From assembly GCF_001544695.2 (NCBI RefSeq), contig NZ_FCOM02000002.1, positions 248,001-312,000 of the forward strand: 64,000 nucleotides of DNA. The letters are read 5' to 3'. Position 1 is the stretch's first letter, and each line of letters starts with the position of its first letter. Below are positions 17,801 through 27,026 of the stretch, piece by piece. The notes beneath the pieces are model-generated. The model saw only the letters and a program-made list of their open reading frames with translations. It did not search any database and had not been told where the DNA came from. The position numbers and the translations under genes are program-made. Origin of the DNA: Caballeronia arvi (GTDB lineage: Bacteria > Pseudomonadota > Gammaproteobacteria > Burkholderiales > Burkholderiaceae).

Positions 17801-18382
17801 TTACGGCTTGGCAGTCGCCGATGCGCCCGCCGCCGCGCCCGGCGCGCCGTGCTTCTCCCAGCGCTCATGCCGCTTCTGCTCGTGCTCGCGCATCTTCGCG
17901 AAGTGCTTCTTGAGCGCCGTGCTGACGGTCGTCTTCTGCTGATCGTTCAGCGAGTGATAGAAGTTGAGCCACGCGGTCGCGGTCTGCTCGCGCAGTTGCG
18001 ACGCCTGCTGATCCAGCTTCTGATGCGCGGCGTGCATCGCGTCCAGGTCGAGGATCGCCTGGTTTTCCGCCGACTTGAACTGCTCGTGCATCTGTTTGCG
18101 CGCTTCACGCATCTGCTGGTGGCTCTGCTTCATCGTGTCGAGCGCGGTCTGCCACAGCTTTTCCTGATCCGCGTTGAGCTTCAACTGGCCGTGCAGCTCG
18201 TCCAGTTGCTTCTTCATGCGCATTTCCATGCGATGCCCGCCGGGGCCGCCGTGACCGCCCATCATGGCCGGGCCGCCGGGGGGCGGCGCCGGCGGCGCGT
18301 CGTTCGTGGCGGCGTAGGCCGTGCCGAACGTCAGCGCGATTGCAGCAGCGGCGGCGGTGAGGATGCGATATTGCTTGGCCAT
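17801..18382 (-). CDS. Spy/CpxP-like periplasmic protein (LTXXQ-type)
   Basis: 193 residues with a signal peptide ending at about residue 24 (TAYA). The mature chain begins with a Pro/Gly/Met/His-rich stretch (PPPGGPAMMGGHGGPGGHRM), then is almost all helix, with repeats like LNADQEKLWQ and LNDQQKTTV that resemble the LTxxQ motif of Spy/CpxP chaperones and CnrX-type sensors. The Met/His stretch may bind metal. It is divergent from a two-component system across 246 bp with inverted repeats, an arrangement similar to cpxP facing cpxRA. Function as periplasmic chaperone or sensor accessory is inferred. Confidence 0.82.
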   Translation of the reverse strand: MAKQYRILTAAAAAIALTFGTAYAATNDAPPAPPPGGPAMMGGHGGPGGHRMEMRMKKQLDELHGQLKLNADQEKLWQTALDTMKQSHQQMREARKQMHEQFKSAENQAILDLDAMHAAHQKLDQQASQLREQTATAWLNFYHSLNDQQKTTVSTALKKHFAKMREHEQKRHERWEKHGAPGAAAGASATAKP

Positions 18383-18502
18383 CTCGTGACTCCCTGGATT
18401 GTTGTCGAAGCCGAAGCCGCGAGACCCTGAAAAGACGTGTCGGAAAGTGCGTCGAGGTCTTGCGCTTGTCGGTGAGACACAGCGTAGGGGTTCGCAACGG
18501 GA

Positions 18503-18572
18503 CGCGTGTTACGGCATCGTTTAGGCTTATTACGCGGGTTTACGCCTCCCTTTCGTGGTAACACGCGGTAAC
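18503..18572. promoter_or_regulatory. Inverted and direct repeats between Spy-like gene and response regulator
   Basis: GTAACACGCG occurs on the plus strand at 18558-18567 and on the minus strand at 18503-18512. On the plus side GGTAAC is repeated with a 10-bp period (18557 and 18567), the spacing preferred by OmpR-family dimers. This is a likely binding region for the adjacent regulator. Confidence 0.5.
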
Positions 18573-18628
18573 CCTTATGGGGCGGCTGTCATCAATCGAG
18601 TTCTGACTCACGCGCTAAACTTCATCCC

Positions 18629-19351
18629 ATGACTACGCAAATACTTGTCGTCGACGACGACGCCGAACTGCGCGACCTTCTGCGCGACTATCTGGTCCGG
18701 CAGGGCATCGAGGTATCGGTGCTGCATGACGCCGGTGGACTCGAACGCCGTATCGAACGCGAGCGGCCGGATCTCATCGTGCTCGATCTGATGATGCCGG
18801 GCGTCGACGGGCTTACCGCGCTCAAACAACTGCGCGCGTCCGGCGACGACATCCCCGTCATCATGCTGACCGCGCGCGCCGACGACGTGGACCGCATCGT
18901 CGGCCTGGAGCTCGGCGCGGACGATTACCTCGGCAAGCCGTTCAACCCGCGCGAACTGCTGGCGCGCGTGCAGGCAGTGCTGCGCCGCCGCCGCACGATT
19001 CCGTCGGCGGCGCCCGAGCAGCGCGAGCCCTTTTCGTTCGGCCGCTTCCGGCTGGATTTCCAGTCGCGCACGCTGCAACAGGACGACAAGCCGATCACGC
19101 TGTCGGGCAGCGAATTCGCGCTCCTCAAGATCTTCGTGAACAACCCGATGCGCACGCTCACGCGCGAGCGCCTGCTCGAACTGCTGCACGGCCCGGAATA
19201 CGACGGCACCGACCGCGGCATCGACGTGCAGGTGTGGCGCCTGCGCCGCATCCTCGAGACGGACCCGTCCGCGCCGCGCTTCATCCAGACGGTGCGGGGG
19301 CGCGGTTACGTGTTCGTGCCGGACGGCGAGCAAAATGCGCCGGGCATTTGA
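18629..19351 (+). CDS. OmpR/PhoB family response regulator
   Basis: 240 residues: receiver domain 1-115 with acidic pocket DDD (residues 8-10), phospho-acceptor Asp in DLIVLDLMMPGVDG near residue 52 and the Lys in GKPFNPREL near 103; winged-helix DNA-binding domain ~135-235 (RLLELLHGPEYDGTDRGIDV, FIQTVRGRGYVFVP). Overlaps the kinase gene by 17 bp. The divergent Spy-like gene is a probable target. Confidence 0.93.
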   Translation: MTTQILVVDDDAELRDLLRDYLVRQGIEVSVLHDAGGLERRIERERPDLIVLDLMMPGVDGLTALKQLRASGDDIPVIMLTARADDVDRIVGLELGADDYLGKPFNPRELLARVQAVLRRRRTIPSAAPEQREPFSFGRFRLDFQSRTLQQDDKPITLSGSEFALLKIFVNNPMRTLTRERLLELLHGPEYDGTDRGIDVQVWRLRRILETDPSAPRFIQTVRGRGYVFVPDGEQNAPGI

Positions 19352-20675
19352 CACGCTCTTCGGCCGGCTGGTCCTGATCGTCATCGGCATGCTGGTGTTG
19401 TCGCATGTCGCCTGGTTCGCGATCATCCGCTTCGAGCGCGACAACGTGCAGACGCGCTTCGCCGTCGAGGAGGCCGTGTTTCTCGTCGAGGCGGTGCGTC
19501 AGCACATCGCCAACACGCCGAATCAGCCTTTGCCGCCGCGCGTGCGCACGGTCGAGCTCGACAGTCCGGACGTGCCGAGGCAGCCGGACGGCGACATTCC
19601 GCCGCCGCTGCAACGCTTCATCGAAGATTTGAAAGACCGTCTGCCCGACGGCACCGACGTGCGCCTGAACGAGCCCGGCGGCCCGCCGAGCGTATGGGTG
19701 CATGGCGTGAAAGACACGGGCTGGATCGTCGTGCCGGTGCAACCGCTGCGGCCGCCGCGCTCGCGCGACCGCATGCTCGTGTGGCTCGCGCTGATCTTTT
19801 CGACGGCCGTGCTCGCCGCGCTCTTCGGCGCGTGGCAACTGCAATATCCGCTGCGCGCGCTCGCGCAGGCGGTCGGGCGTTTCGGGCGCGGCCAGCCGAC
19901 GCCGCCCGTACCCGAGCGCGGCCCGCGCGAATTGCGTCAGCTCACACACGGCTTTAACCAGATGGTGCGCGAAGTCTCGCAGACCGAAAACGATCGCGCC
20001 GTGATGCTCGCGGGCGTCGCGCACGATCTGAAGACGCCGCTCGCGCGCCTGCGCCTGCGCGCCGAAATGATGGACGACGAGAAAATGCGCGACGGCGTCG
20101 TGCGCGACGTCGAATCGATGGCGCATATCGTCGATCAATTCCTCGTGTTCGCGCACGACCGGCCGGACGGCAGCGAGCCGGTTCCCGTCGACGAGCAGTG
20201 CGAGCGTATCGTGCGCGCGTATCGGGCGGTGTCGCCGGGCGTGCAGCCCGTTCACCTGAATCTGGAGGCCGGGCCGGCGTTCGTGCTGCCCGCGGCCACG
20301 CTGGACCGGCTGCTGTCGAATCTGCTCGACAACGCGCATGCGTATGGCGCGCCGCCTGTCGTCATCGAGACGCGGCGGGGCGCGAAGGGCTGGGTCTTAT
20401 CCGTCGCCGATCACGGCAAGGGCATTGCGCCGGACGATCTCATCAAGGCGAGCCGGCCGTTCGTGCGGCTCGATCCGGCGCGCGGCGGCAGCGGCCATAG
20501 CGGATTGGGACTTGCGATCGTGGAGCGGCTCGCGCGGCGCGTGGGCGGCGAGTGCGAGATCGGCAATCGTCCCGAAGGTGGGCTGCGGGTCGCGATGACA
20601 TTTCCCTTCGACATCGCCACGCAGCCGCTCGCCGAGCGCCGCGCCGGCCCGCAGCACGAAGAGCGCGCGCTGTAA
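19335..20675 (+). CDS. Sensor histidine kinase
   Basis: 446 residues. An N-terminal membrane segment (LVLIVIGMLVLSHVAWFAII), a periplasmic domain of ~120 residues rich in Pro, a second membrane segment (MLVWLALIFSTAVLAALFGA), HAMP, the phospho-acceptor box AGVAHDLKTPLARLRLR near residue 232, and an ATPase domain with N box (LLSNLLDNAHAYG), G1 (VADHGKGIAPDDL) and G2 (GGSGHSGLGLAIV). Cognate of the preceding regulator. The signal is not known; periplasmic stress is plausible from the Spy-like neighbour. Confidence 0.93.
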   Translation: MRRAFDTLFGRLVLIVIGMLVLSHVAWFAIIRFERDNVQTRFAVEEAVFLVEAVRQHIANTPNQPLPPRVRTVELDSPDVPRQPDGDIPPPLQRFIEDLKDRLPDGTDVRLNEPGGPPSVWVHGVKDTGWIVVPVQPLRPPRSRDRMLVWLALIFSTAVLAALFGAWQLQYPLRALAQAVGRFGRGQPTPPVPERGPRELRQLTHGFNQMVREVSQTENDRAVMLAGVAHDLKTPLARLRLRAEMMDDEKMRDGVVRDVESMAHIVDQFLVFAHDRPDGSEPVPVDEQCERIVRAYRAVSPGVQPVHLNLEAGPAFVLPAATLDRLLSNLLDNAHAYGAPPVVIETRRGAKGWVLSVADHGKGIAPDDLIKASRPFVRLDPARGGSGHSGLGLAIVERLARRVGGECEIGNRPEGGLRVAMTFPFDIATQPLAERRAGPQHEERAL

Positions 20676-20703
20676 CGCCGCGCGCCAGTCGAACGAAGCG
20701 GCG

Positions 20704-20967
20704 TCAGTCGAACAGGGTTTCGAGCGCCGACGCCGCTTCGCTGTCGACCGTGTTGTACGTCACCGTCGACGCTTCGAAAATGTAGTGCGTCGTGTACTTG
20801 CCGAGGCGCGAGAGAATCTCTTCCTGAATCACTTCGGGCGCGAGGTCGATCTTCAGGAACCACGCCGTCGACGAAAGCCGCGTCTGAAACGAGCCGTACT
20901 CGGCGAGCAGATGGTCGAACGTTTCAGCGTCCTGATCGCGGCATACGATGACCAGATTTCCCTTCAT
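20704..20967 (-). CDS. Small hypothetical protein (87 aa), possible ferredoxin-like fold
   Basis: Start at ATG 20967 with GGAGG five bases upstream. Pattern of strands and helices: KGNLVIVCRD, helix DAETFDHLLAEYG, STAWFLKIDL, helix PEVIQEEILSRLG, THYIFEAS. This beta-alpha-beta-beta-alpha-beta order resembles small ferredoxin-like proteins such as the Cas2-like/SinR group, but no catalytic motif is seen and no cas genes are near. Function unknown. It converges on the histidine kinase gene. Confidence 0.7.
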   Translation of the reverse strand: MKGNLVIVCRDQDAETFDHLLAEYGSFQTRLSSTAWFLKIDLAPEVIQEEILSRLGKYTTHYIFEASTVTYNTVDSEAASALETLFD

Positions 20968-21087
20968 GCAATCCTCCCGGTTGGGGCCAGCGGCATTCGT
21001 TATCGAACATCGATGATACCTGCGGGAGGCGTGCGCGTCGCGACATGCGGATGACCGTGCGATGACCCGGCGCGCCGGCAAAAGGCC

Positions 21088-22773
21088 TCACTTGCCTGCG
21101 AGCGTGTCTTCCGGGTGCCGCGCGGACGAGCCCGGATCGGCGGGGCGCACTTCGCTGCGGTCGCGCCCGCGCGATTTCGCTTCGTAAAGCGCGAGATCGG
21201 CGCGCGACAGGATCCATTCGAGCGCGTCGTCCGGCGCGAGCTCGGTGATGCCGATGGAAACCGAGAGCGCCGCATCATCCGGTAGATGCGCGCAATGCTC
21301 GTGATGAAAGCGCTTTCGCAGGCGCTCCAGCACCGCTTGCGCATCGGCGAGCGAGGTTTGCGGCAGCAGAATGCCGAACTCTTCGCCGCCGAGCCGGCCG
21401 ATCGCATCGCTCGGACGGAGCTGCGCGCGACACACTTCGACGAAATGCTCCAGCGCGCGGTCGCCCGACGCATGGCCGAAGCGGTCGTTGATCTGCTTGA
21501 AGTGATCGAGATCGGCGATCGCCACCGACAACGGCGTGCCGGCCGAGCGCGCGAGCTCCACTTCATGACGCAGCGTGTCGAGGAAATAGCGCCGCGAGAG
21601 GGCGCCCGTCAGCGCGTCGTGACGCGCCTCGGCCGACAGCAGCGTATTGGCGGACTGCAACTGCTCGGCGAGATCGCGCGTCGCGCGGTGCAGGCGCCGC
21701 TCGCGCGAGTACGACGTCGCGATCACGAGAGCGAGGGTCACGACGCCCGCCATCGTCAGGAACACGAGCAGGCGGTCGCGGCTGTGATTGCGGCTGATTT
21801 CCGGCCAGCTCGTGAGCGGATGCACGATATGCGCCGAGAGGCCCGAATTCAGACCGGTGCGTTCGTCGTAGAGCGAGGGCACGTTGCTGCCGTTCGCGGC
21901 GTAGAAGGTTTGAGCCAGCGCGGGCGCGAGCCAGTGCTCGGAGGCGCGCATCTGCTCGCCGATGTGCGATACGCGCAGCTCCGGAAACGACTCGCGCCGG
22001 TAATGCTCGATGCGCTCATGCTCGGTCATGCGCGCGACGGGCGCGTTGGGCATTGCCTCATATTCGAGCCGGCCGTCGTGCGCCATCACCACGACGCCGT
22101 TCTCGTCGGTCACGAAGGTGCCCGCGCGCGACACCCAGTGCCGCAGACGGTCGATGCTCACCTTGGCGATCACCGCGCCGACGAGAAAGCCGTCCTCGTA
22201 GGCGGGCGCCGCGATGAAAATGCCCGGCTCGCCGGAAAGGCGTCCGACGCCGTACATTTCGACGAAGCCGCCGAGCAGCGCGCGCGTGACGTAGCCGCGG
22301 GCGCTCATGTCGTAGCCGATGAAGCTGTCGTCGTCGTTGGCGTTGCTCGACGCGATGCAGAATCCCTTCTCGTTGACGAGCCAGATCGAATCGAGGCCGG
22401 AGAAGCCCTGGGCGTCGTGCAGGAAGTGGTTGACCTTCGCGAGTCCGGGGCGCGCGGTCCAGTCCTTGCGGCGTTCGAGTTCCGTCGCGGCCGGGTTCGA
22501 GGCATAATTCCGCGACTCCGCCAGCGCCCGCTGCGTGAGGTCCATCTGCGCGAGCGTGGCGGGAATGGCGCGCGACATCGCCAGATCGCTCGCGATGATC
22601 TGCGCCATGTTGTCGACGATGGACGCCGCCATCTGGCGCTCCGTGCGCACCGTGGACGTCATCTCCTGCTGTACCATTCGGTCCGACAACAAGCCGGCAG
22701 CAATCCAGCACGCGAATGCCAGCGCCGCGAGGCCGAGCGTCGCGATCACACGGTGCAGGATGAGCTTGTTCAT
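21088..22773 (-). CDS. Membrane diguanylate cyclase with extracytoplasmic Cache-type sensor
   Basis: 561 residues from ATG 22773. Membrane segment ~8-30 (VIATLGLAALAFACWIAAGL), a periplasmic sensory region ~35-345 of dual-Cache type (IDRLRHWVSRAGTFVTDENG, SLDSIWLVN-like segments), a second membrane segment (LLVFLTMAGVVTLALVIATS), then GGDEF. The active-site motif is GGEEF (RLGGEEFGILLP), so cyclase activity is expected. RPSD, five residues before it, fits the RxxD product-inhibition site. It makes cyclic-di-GMP in response to an unknown external ligand. Confidence 0.92.
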   Translation of the reverse strand: MNKLILHRVIATLGLAALAFACWIAAGLLSDRMVQQEMTSTVRTERQMAASIVDNMAQIIASDLAMSRAIPATLAQMDLTQRALAESRNYASNPAATELERRKDWTARPGLAKVNHFLHDAQGFSGLDSIWLVNEKGFCIASSNANDDDSFIGYDMSARGYVTRALLGGFVEMYGVGRLSGEPGIFIAAPAYEDGFLVGAVIAKVSIDRLRHWVSRAGTFVTDENGVVVMAHDGRLEYEAMPNAPVARMTEHERIEHYRRESFPELRVSHIGEQMRASEHWLAPALAQTFYAANGSNVPSLYDERTGLNSGLSAHIVHPLTSWPEISRNHSRDRLLVFLTMAGVVTLALVIATSYSRERRLHRATRDLAEQLQSANTLLSAEARHDALTGALSRRYFLDTLRHEVELARSAGTPLSVAIADLDHFKQINDRFGHASGDRALEHFVEVCRAQLRPSDAIGRLGGEEFGILLPQTSLADAQAVLERLRKRFHHEHCAHLPDDAALSVSIGITELAPDDALEWILSRADLALYEAKSRGRDRSEVRPADPGSSARHPEDTLAGK

Positions 22774-23508
22774 CGATCTCGGGCGGCGTGGAAGATCACG
22801 CCGTGCGCGGACAGCGCGCGCGCCATCCGTGCGGGGCGGCCGGCGCGAAGCCGGCAACGCGGGCGCGCGGATTGCAGCGCACGAGGTCTGCCGCGTCACG
22901 GATCGCGCCCGCAACGGCGCGGCGAGTCGGGCTCAGGTGGTCTTGCGGCTCGGATCTGGCGTCGTGTCGCATCGCTTCGGCGCTCAATTTATTGTTCGTG
23001 ATAAGCCAAGATTGGACGATGTTTTTCGCCGCCTATCAAGGGTCTTGTTACGGCGGGCGGCGGGCGTCGAACATAACGGACGCGCGCCGTGCCACCACGC
23101 TCGCCGCCTCGTTGCGTCGCTGCCCGGCCCGGCGAAGCGCAGCCGGTCTGAAAGGAAGCGAAAGCACGCGGGCGACGGCGTATCCGGTGCGGAATGCCCT
23201 TCATTTTGCCCGTGCCGTGCCGAAGAGCAACAGAAAGATCGCACGAATCGCGCGCCGGGCCGCATGAACGGTTGTATCTGTCACATCGCTTGGTGTAGTG
23301 TCGCTCGGTTCAGCGCGGGCAATTCTCGACGCGGCGACTGCCTGGCGCCGCTCATTGCGCGCTTCGTGTCGTCCTTTCGACGGCCGCGTGCGTTGAGCAT
23401 GGGGTCGTCCGGGGCGAAGGTTCCTTGCCCGCCCGACGGCTCGCTTGCCGTCTCAAGCACTATCCCGCGCTCGCGCGGCCGGAACAAAGCCTTACGGGGA
23501 GGGCCTTC
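22774..23508. other. 735-bp intergenic region without a supported gene
   Basis: Between the divergent diguanylate cyclase and ABC permease genes. Short open frames exist on both strands but lack ribosome-binding sites and read as GC-biased shadows. It should contain both promoters and leaders; none is clear. Confidence 0.45.
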
Positions 23509-25272
23509 ATGGAATTTGGTTTCAATCTGAATCGCACGGCGAACGCGTCCGCGTGGCGGCTCCTGCCCAATCGCTGGGATTTCGTGGCGTTCCCGATGAT
23601 CATCTGCATGATCGCGCTCGCCGCCGTCGGTTTTCATGAAACCCTGGCGCCGATCTCGACGCTGCAGTCGCAGGCGATTTCGCTCGATCCTGCGAATCTG
23701 CCCGAATATGCGTTGCGCACGACCTTGCGCATGCTGCTCGCGATGATCGCATCGCTGATCTTCACGCTGGTCTACGGCACGCTCGCGGCGAAGAGCCGGC
23801 GCGCGTCGATCGTGCTCGTGCCGATTCTCGACATTCTCCAGTCGGTGCCGGTGCTGGGCTACATCTCCTTCACGGTGACCTTTTTCCTGGCGATGTTCCC
23901 GGGCCGCGTGATCGGCGCCGAGCTCGCGGCGATCTTCGCGATCTTCACGAGCCAGGCGTGGAACATGACCTTCAGCTTCTATCAGTCGCTGCGCACCGTG
24001 CCGCGCGATCTGGATGAAGTTTCGCGCGGCTTTCATCTAACCAACTGGCAGCGTTTCTGGAAGCTCGAAGTGCCGTTCTCGATGCCCGGCCTCATCTGGA
24101 ACATGATGATGTCGATGTCGGGCGGCTGGTTCTTCGTCGTCGCATCCGAGGCGATCACCGTCGGCAACCGCACGATCGTGCTGCCGGGCATCGGCGCGTA
24201 TCTGGCCGCGGCCATCGGCGAGCGCAATGTCGGCGCGATCGGCTGGGTGATCCTGACGATGATCGTCGTGATCCTCGCCTACGACCAGCTGATGTTCCGC
24301 CCGCTCGTCGCGTGGGCCGACAAGTTCCGCATGGAGTTCACGAGTTCGGGCAACGCCCCGGAATCGTGGCTGCTCGACCTGATCCGCCGCACGCGCCTGA
24401 TTCACCGTCTGCTGGTGCCCGCGGGCTGGATTCTCGCGAGGCTCGCGCGCGTGCCGATCAAGCTGCCGTCGTTGCAGGGCGCGTTCGAGAACGTCGGGCT
24501 GCCGCTGCGCGCGAAAGTGCCGTCCACGCGCGTGGGCGACATCGCGTGGGGCACCGTCGTGCTGCTGGTCACCGTGTTCGTCGTGTGGAAGGTCGCGTCG
24601 TTCGTCGCGACGGGCGTCACCTGGGGCGAAATCGGGCGCGTGTTCCTGCTCGGCTTCATCACGCTCTTGCGCGTGGTGGTGCTGATCGCGATCGCATCGG
24701 TGATCTGGGTGCCGATCGGCGTGCTGATCGGCCTGCGTCCGGCGCTCTCGGAGAAGATCCAGCCGCTCGCGCAGTTCCTCGCGGCATTCCCGGCGAACCT
24801 GCTGTTCCCGGTGTTCGTCGTGGCGATCGTGCACTGGAACCTGAACCCGGATATCTGGCTGTCGCCGCTCATCGTGCTCGGAACGCAGTGGTATATCCTC
24901 TTCAACGTGATCGCGGGTGCGTCCTCCTACCCGAACGATTATCGCGAGGCCGCGACCAACTTCCAGATCCGCGGCTGGCAATGGTGGAAGAAGTGCATGC
25001 TGCCGGGCATCTTCCCGTACTACATCACCGGGGCGATCACCGCGTCGGGCGGCGCGTGGAACGCGAGCATCGTCGCGGAGGCGGTGTCGTGGGGCAAGAC
25101 GGAGGTCGTCGCGCACGGCCTCGGCGCCTACATCGCCCAGAACACCGCCGCGGGCGACTACCCGAAAATCATTCTTGGCATCGCCGTGATGTCGCTGTTC
25201 GTCACGCTGTTCAACCGACTGTTGTGGCGCCCGCTATACGCCTACGCCGAAGCAAGACTCCGGCTGGATTGA
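23509..25272 (+). CDS. NitT/TauT-type ABC transporter permease, two fused permease domains
   Basis: 587 residues from ATG 23509 (GGGGAGG upstream). Two homologous permease halves: ~60-270 with EAA loop LDEVSRGFHLTNWQRFWKLE, and ~380-580 with NDYREAATNFQIRGWQWWKK. Each half has five to six membrane segments. The fusion gives both channel subunits in one chain. The family transports nitrate, taurine, sulfonates or similar anions; the substrate is not indicated, and no binding-protein gene is in this operon. Confidence 0.9.
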   Translation: MEFGFNLNRTANASAWRLLPNRWDFVAFPMIICMIALAAVGFHETLAPISTLQSQAISLDPANLPEYALRTTLRMLLAMIASLIFTLVYGTLAAKSRRASIVLVPILDILQSVPVLGYISFTVTFFLAMFPGRVIGAELAAIFAIFTSQAWNMTFSFYQSLRTVPRDLDEVSRGFHLTNWQRFWKLEVPFSMPGLIWNMMMSMSGGWFFVVASEAITVGNRTIVLPGIGAYLAAAIGERNVGAIGWVILTMIVVILAYDQLMFRPLVAWADKFRMEFTSSGNAPESWLLDLIRRTRLIHRLLVPAGWILARLARVPIKLPSLQGAFENVGLPLRAKVPSTRVGDIAWGTVVLLVTVFVVWKVASFVATGVTWGEIGRVFLLGFITLLRVVVLIAIASVIWVPIGVLIGLRPALSEKIQPLAQFLAAFPANLLFPVFVVAIVHWNLNPDIWLSPLIVLGTQWYILFNVIAGASSYPNDYREAATNFQIRGWQWWKKCMLPGIFPYYITGAITASGGAWNASIVAEAVSWGKTEVVAHGLGAYIAQNTAAGDYPKIILGIAVMSLFVTLFNRLLWRPLYAYAEARLRLD

Positions 25273-25284
25273 GGACGAGTTCCG

Positions 25285-26640
25285 ATGCAGAACCTGAAAA
25301 ATACGCAGACCCTTCAGCGCACTGCGGGCGCGGCGCCGGCTGGCACGCCGCCGCGCCTCGGCGCGGAAATTCTGCGCGTGCAGAACGTGAGCCGCGGCTT
25401 CAACAAGACGCAGGGCGAACTGCTCGTGCTCGACGACGCGAACCTCGCGCTGCGCGAAGGCGAGATCGTCGGTCTGCTCGGGCGTTCCGGCTCGGGCAAG
25501 TCCACGCTGTTGCGCATCATCGCCGGGCTGATCGAGCCGACGGCGGGCGAGGTCACGTACCTGAACGAACCGTTGCGCGGCCCCGCGAAGGGCGTCGCCA
25601 TGGTGTTCCAGACGTTCGCGCTGTTTCCGTGGCTGACCGTGCTGCAGAACGTGGAAGCGGGACTGGAGGCGCAGGGCGTGGGTTCGCGCGAGCGCCGTGA
25701 GCGCGCGCTCGCCGCGATCGACCTGATCGGTCTCGACGGCTTCGAGAACGCGTATCCGCGCGAACTGTCGGGCGGCATGCGCCAGCGCGTGGGCTTCGCG
25801 CGGGCGCTCGTCGTCGATCCGACCTTGCTGCTCATGGACGAGCCGTTCTCCGCGCTCGACGTGCTGACCGCCGAGAACCTGCGCACCGATTTGCTCGATC
25901 TGTGGACGCAGGGCCGCATGCCGATCAAGTCGGTGCTGATCGTCACGCACAACATCGAGGAAGCGGTGTTCATGTGCGACCGCATTCTCGTGCTGTCGTC
26001 GAATCCGGGCCGCGTGATGGCCGAAATCAAGGTGCCGTTCAAGCATCCGCGCAACCGTCTCGATCCGGCGTTCCGGCGGCTCGTCGACGATATCTACGCG
26101 AAGATGACTGCGCGCCAGATGGACGAAGCGAAGAAGAAGGGGCTGGAGCTGCGGAGCTGGCTGCCGTCGGTATCGACGAACCTGATGGCGGGTCTCATCG
26201 AAACGCTCGCGGCCGAGCCGTATCACGGCCGCGCCGACATGCCGGAAATCGCGCGGACGCTGCATCTCGAAGTGGACGAGCTCTTTCCGATCGCCGAAGT
26301 GCTGCAGCATCTCGGTTTCGCCGATGTGCGCGAGGGCGATATTTTCCTGACGCCGCAGGCGCGCGTGTTCGCGGAGTTCGGCACGCAGGAGCGCAAGATG
26401 ATGTTCGCGGAGCATCTGCTGCGGCATGTGCCGCTCGCCGCGCGGATCAAGAAAGTGCTGAACGAGCGGCCAGGGCATCGCGCGCCGCGGGTGCGCTTCG
26501 AGCAGGAACTTGAAGACTTCCTCTCCGACAAGGCCGCGCAAGAGACGCTCGATGCGGTCATCGACTGGGGACGGTATGGGGAGATTTTCTCGTATAACGA
26601 CCAGACCGAGATGCTGAGCCTGGAGGATGTGGAGGCTTGA
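25285..26640 (+). CDS. NitT/TauT-type ABC transporter ATPase with AAA-associated C-terminal domain
   Basis: 451 residues. The ABC ATPase occupies ~22-280 (LLGRSGSGKSTLLRIIAGLI, ELSGGMRQRVGFARALVVDP, LLLMDEPFSALDVL, VTHNIEEAVFMCDR). The extra domain ~310-440 (ADMPEIARTLHLEVDELFPI, FAEHLLRHVPLAARIKKVLN) is the AAA-associated C-terminal domain found on a subset of nitrate/sulfonate-type ATPases. It lies 12 bp after the permease in one operon. Confidence 0.9.
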   Translation: MQNLKNTQTLQRTAGAAPAGTPPRLGAEILRVQNVSRGFNKTQGELLVLDDANLALREGEIVGLLGRSGSGKSTLLRIIAGLIEPTAGEVTYLNEPLRGPAKGVAMVFQTFALFPWLTVLQNVEAGLEAQGVGSRERRERALAAIDLIGLDGFENAYPRELSGGMRQRVGFARALVVDPTLLLMDEPFSALDVLTAENLRTDLLDLWTQGRMPIKSVLIVTHNIEEAVFMCDRILVLSSNPGRVMAEIKVPFKHPRNRLDPAFRRLVDDIYAKMTARQMDEAKKKGLELRSWLPSVSTNLMAGLIETLAAEPYHGRADMPEIARTLHLEVDELFPIAEVLQHLGFADVREGDIFLTPQARVFAEFGTQERKMMFAEHLLRHVPLAARIKKVLNERPGHRAPRVRFEQELEDFLSDKAAQETLDAVIDWGRYGEIFSYNDQTEMLSLEDVEA

Positions 26641-26667
26641 GTTTCGTTGTGTTTTGATTCGATTTCG

Positions 26668-26703
26668 AAGCGCGGTTGCCGGTGACGGAACCGCGCTTTT
26701 TCG
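26668..26703 (+). terminator. Terminator of the NitT/TauT-type operon
   Basis: Stem AAGCGCGGTT (26668-26677) with AACCGCGCTT (26689-26698), then TTTTCG. Confidence 0.8.
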
Positions 26704-26762
26704 TTGGCGTTGGCCGTTTGGCTGAATGTTCGCTTGGTGCGACGGATCGTAACGTTCTCGTC

Positions 26763-26805
26763 TTGAGGATCAATGCTGCGTGTGTAAAATTACACACGCA
26801 GCATT
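26763..26805 (+). promoter_or_regulatory. hicAB promoter with 34-bp palindromic operator
   Basis: -35 TTGAGG (26763-26768), 16-bp spacer, -10 TAAAAT (26785-26790). A perfect inverted repeat with 16-nt arms (26772-26787 and 26790-26805) and a 2-nt centre covers the spacer and -10 and ends 10 bp before the hicA start. This fits autorepression by HicB. Confidence 0.8.
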
Positions 26806-26815
26806 CGGAGACGAG

Positions 26816-27016
26816 ATGGAATCATCGCGCTTGATACGAATGCTTATGGATGACGGCTGGGAGTTGGTTCGTACCCGAGGCAGCCACCACCAATTCAGAC
26901 ACAGAACCAGGGGCGGTCGCGTGACCGTGGTTCATCCAAAGAAAGACATGGCGATCGGGACAGTCAGATCAGTACTCAAAGGCGCCGGATTGCTCAACCG
27001 TCTGTACTCGTCCTAA
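26816..27016 (+). CDS. hicA: HicA-type mRNA interferase toxin
   Basis: 66 residues from ATG 26816; GGAG lies six bases upstream. The dsRBD-like fold is complete: DDGWELVRTRGSHHQFRHR with the catalytic His in GSHH (residues 24-25), then VTVVHPKKDMAIGTVRSVLK. It cleaves mRNA when not bound by HicB. Ten bases separate it from hicB. Confidence 0.93.
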   Translation: MESSRLIRMLMDDGWELVRTRGSHHQFRHRTRGGRVTVVHPKKDMAIGTVRSVLKGAGLLNRLYSS

Positions 27017-27026
27017 GGAGCCGGAC

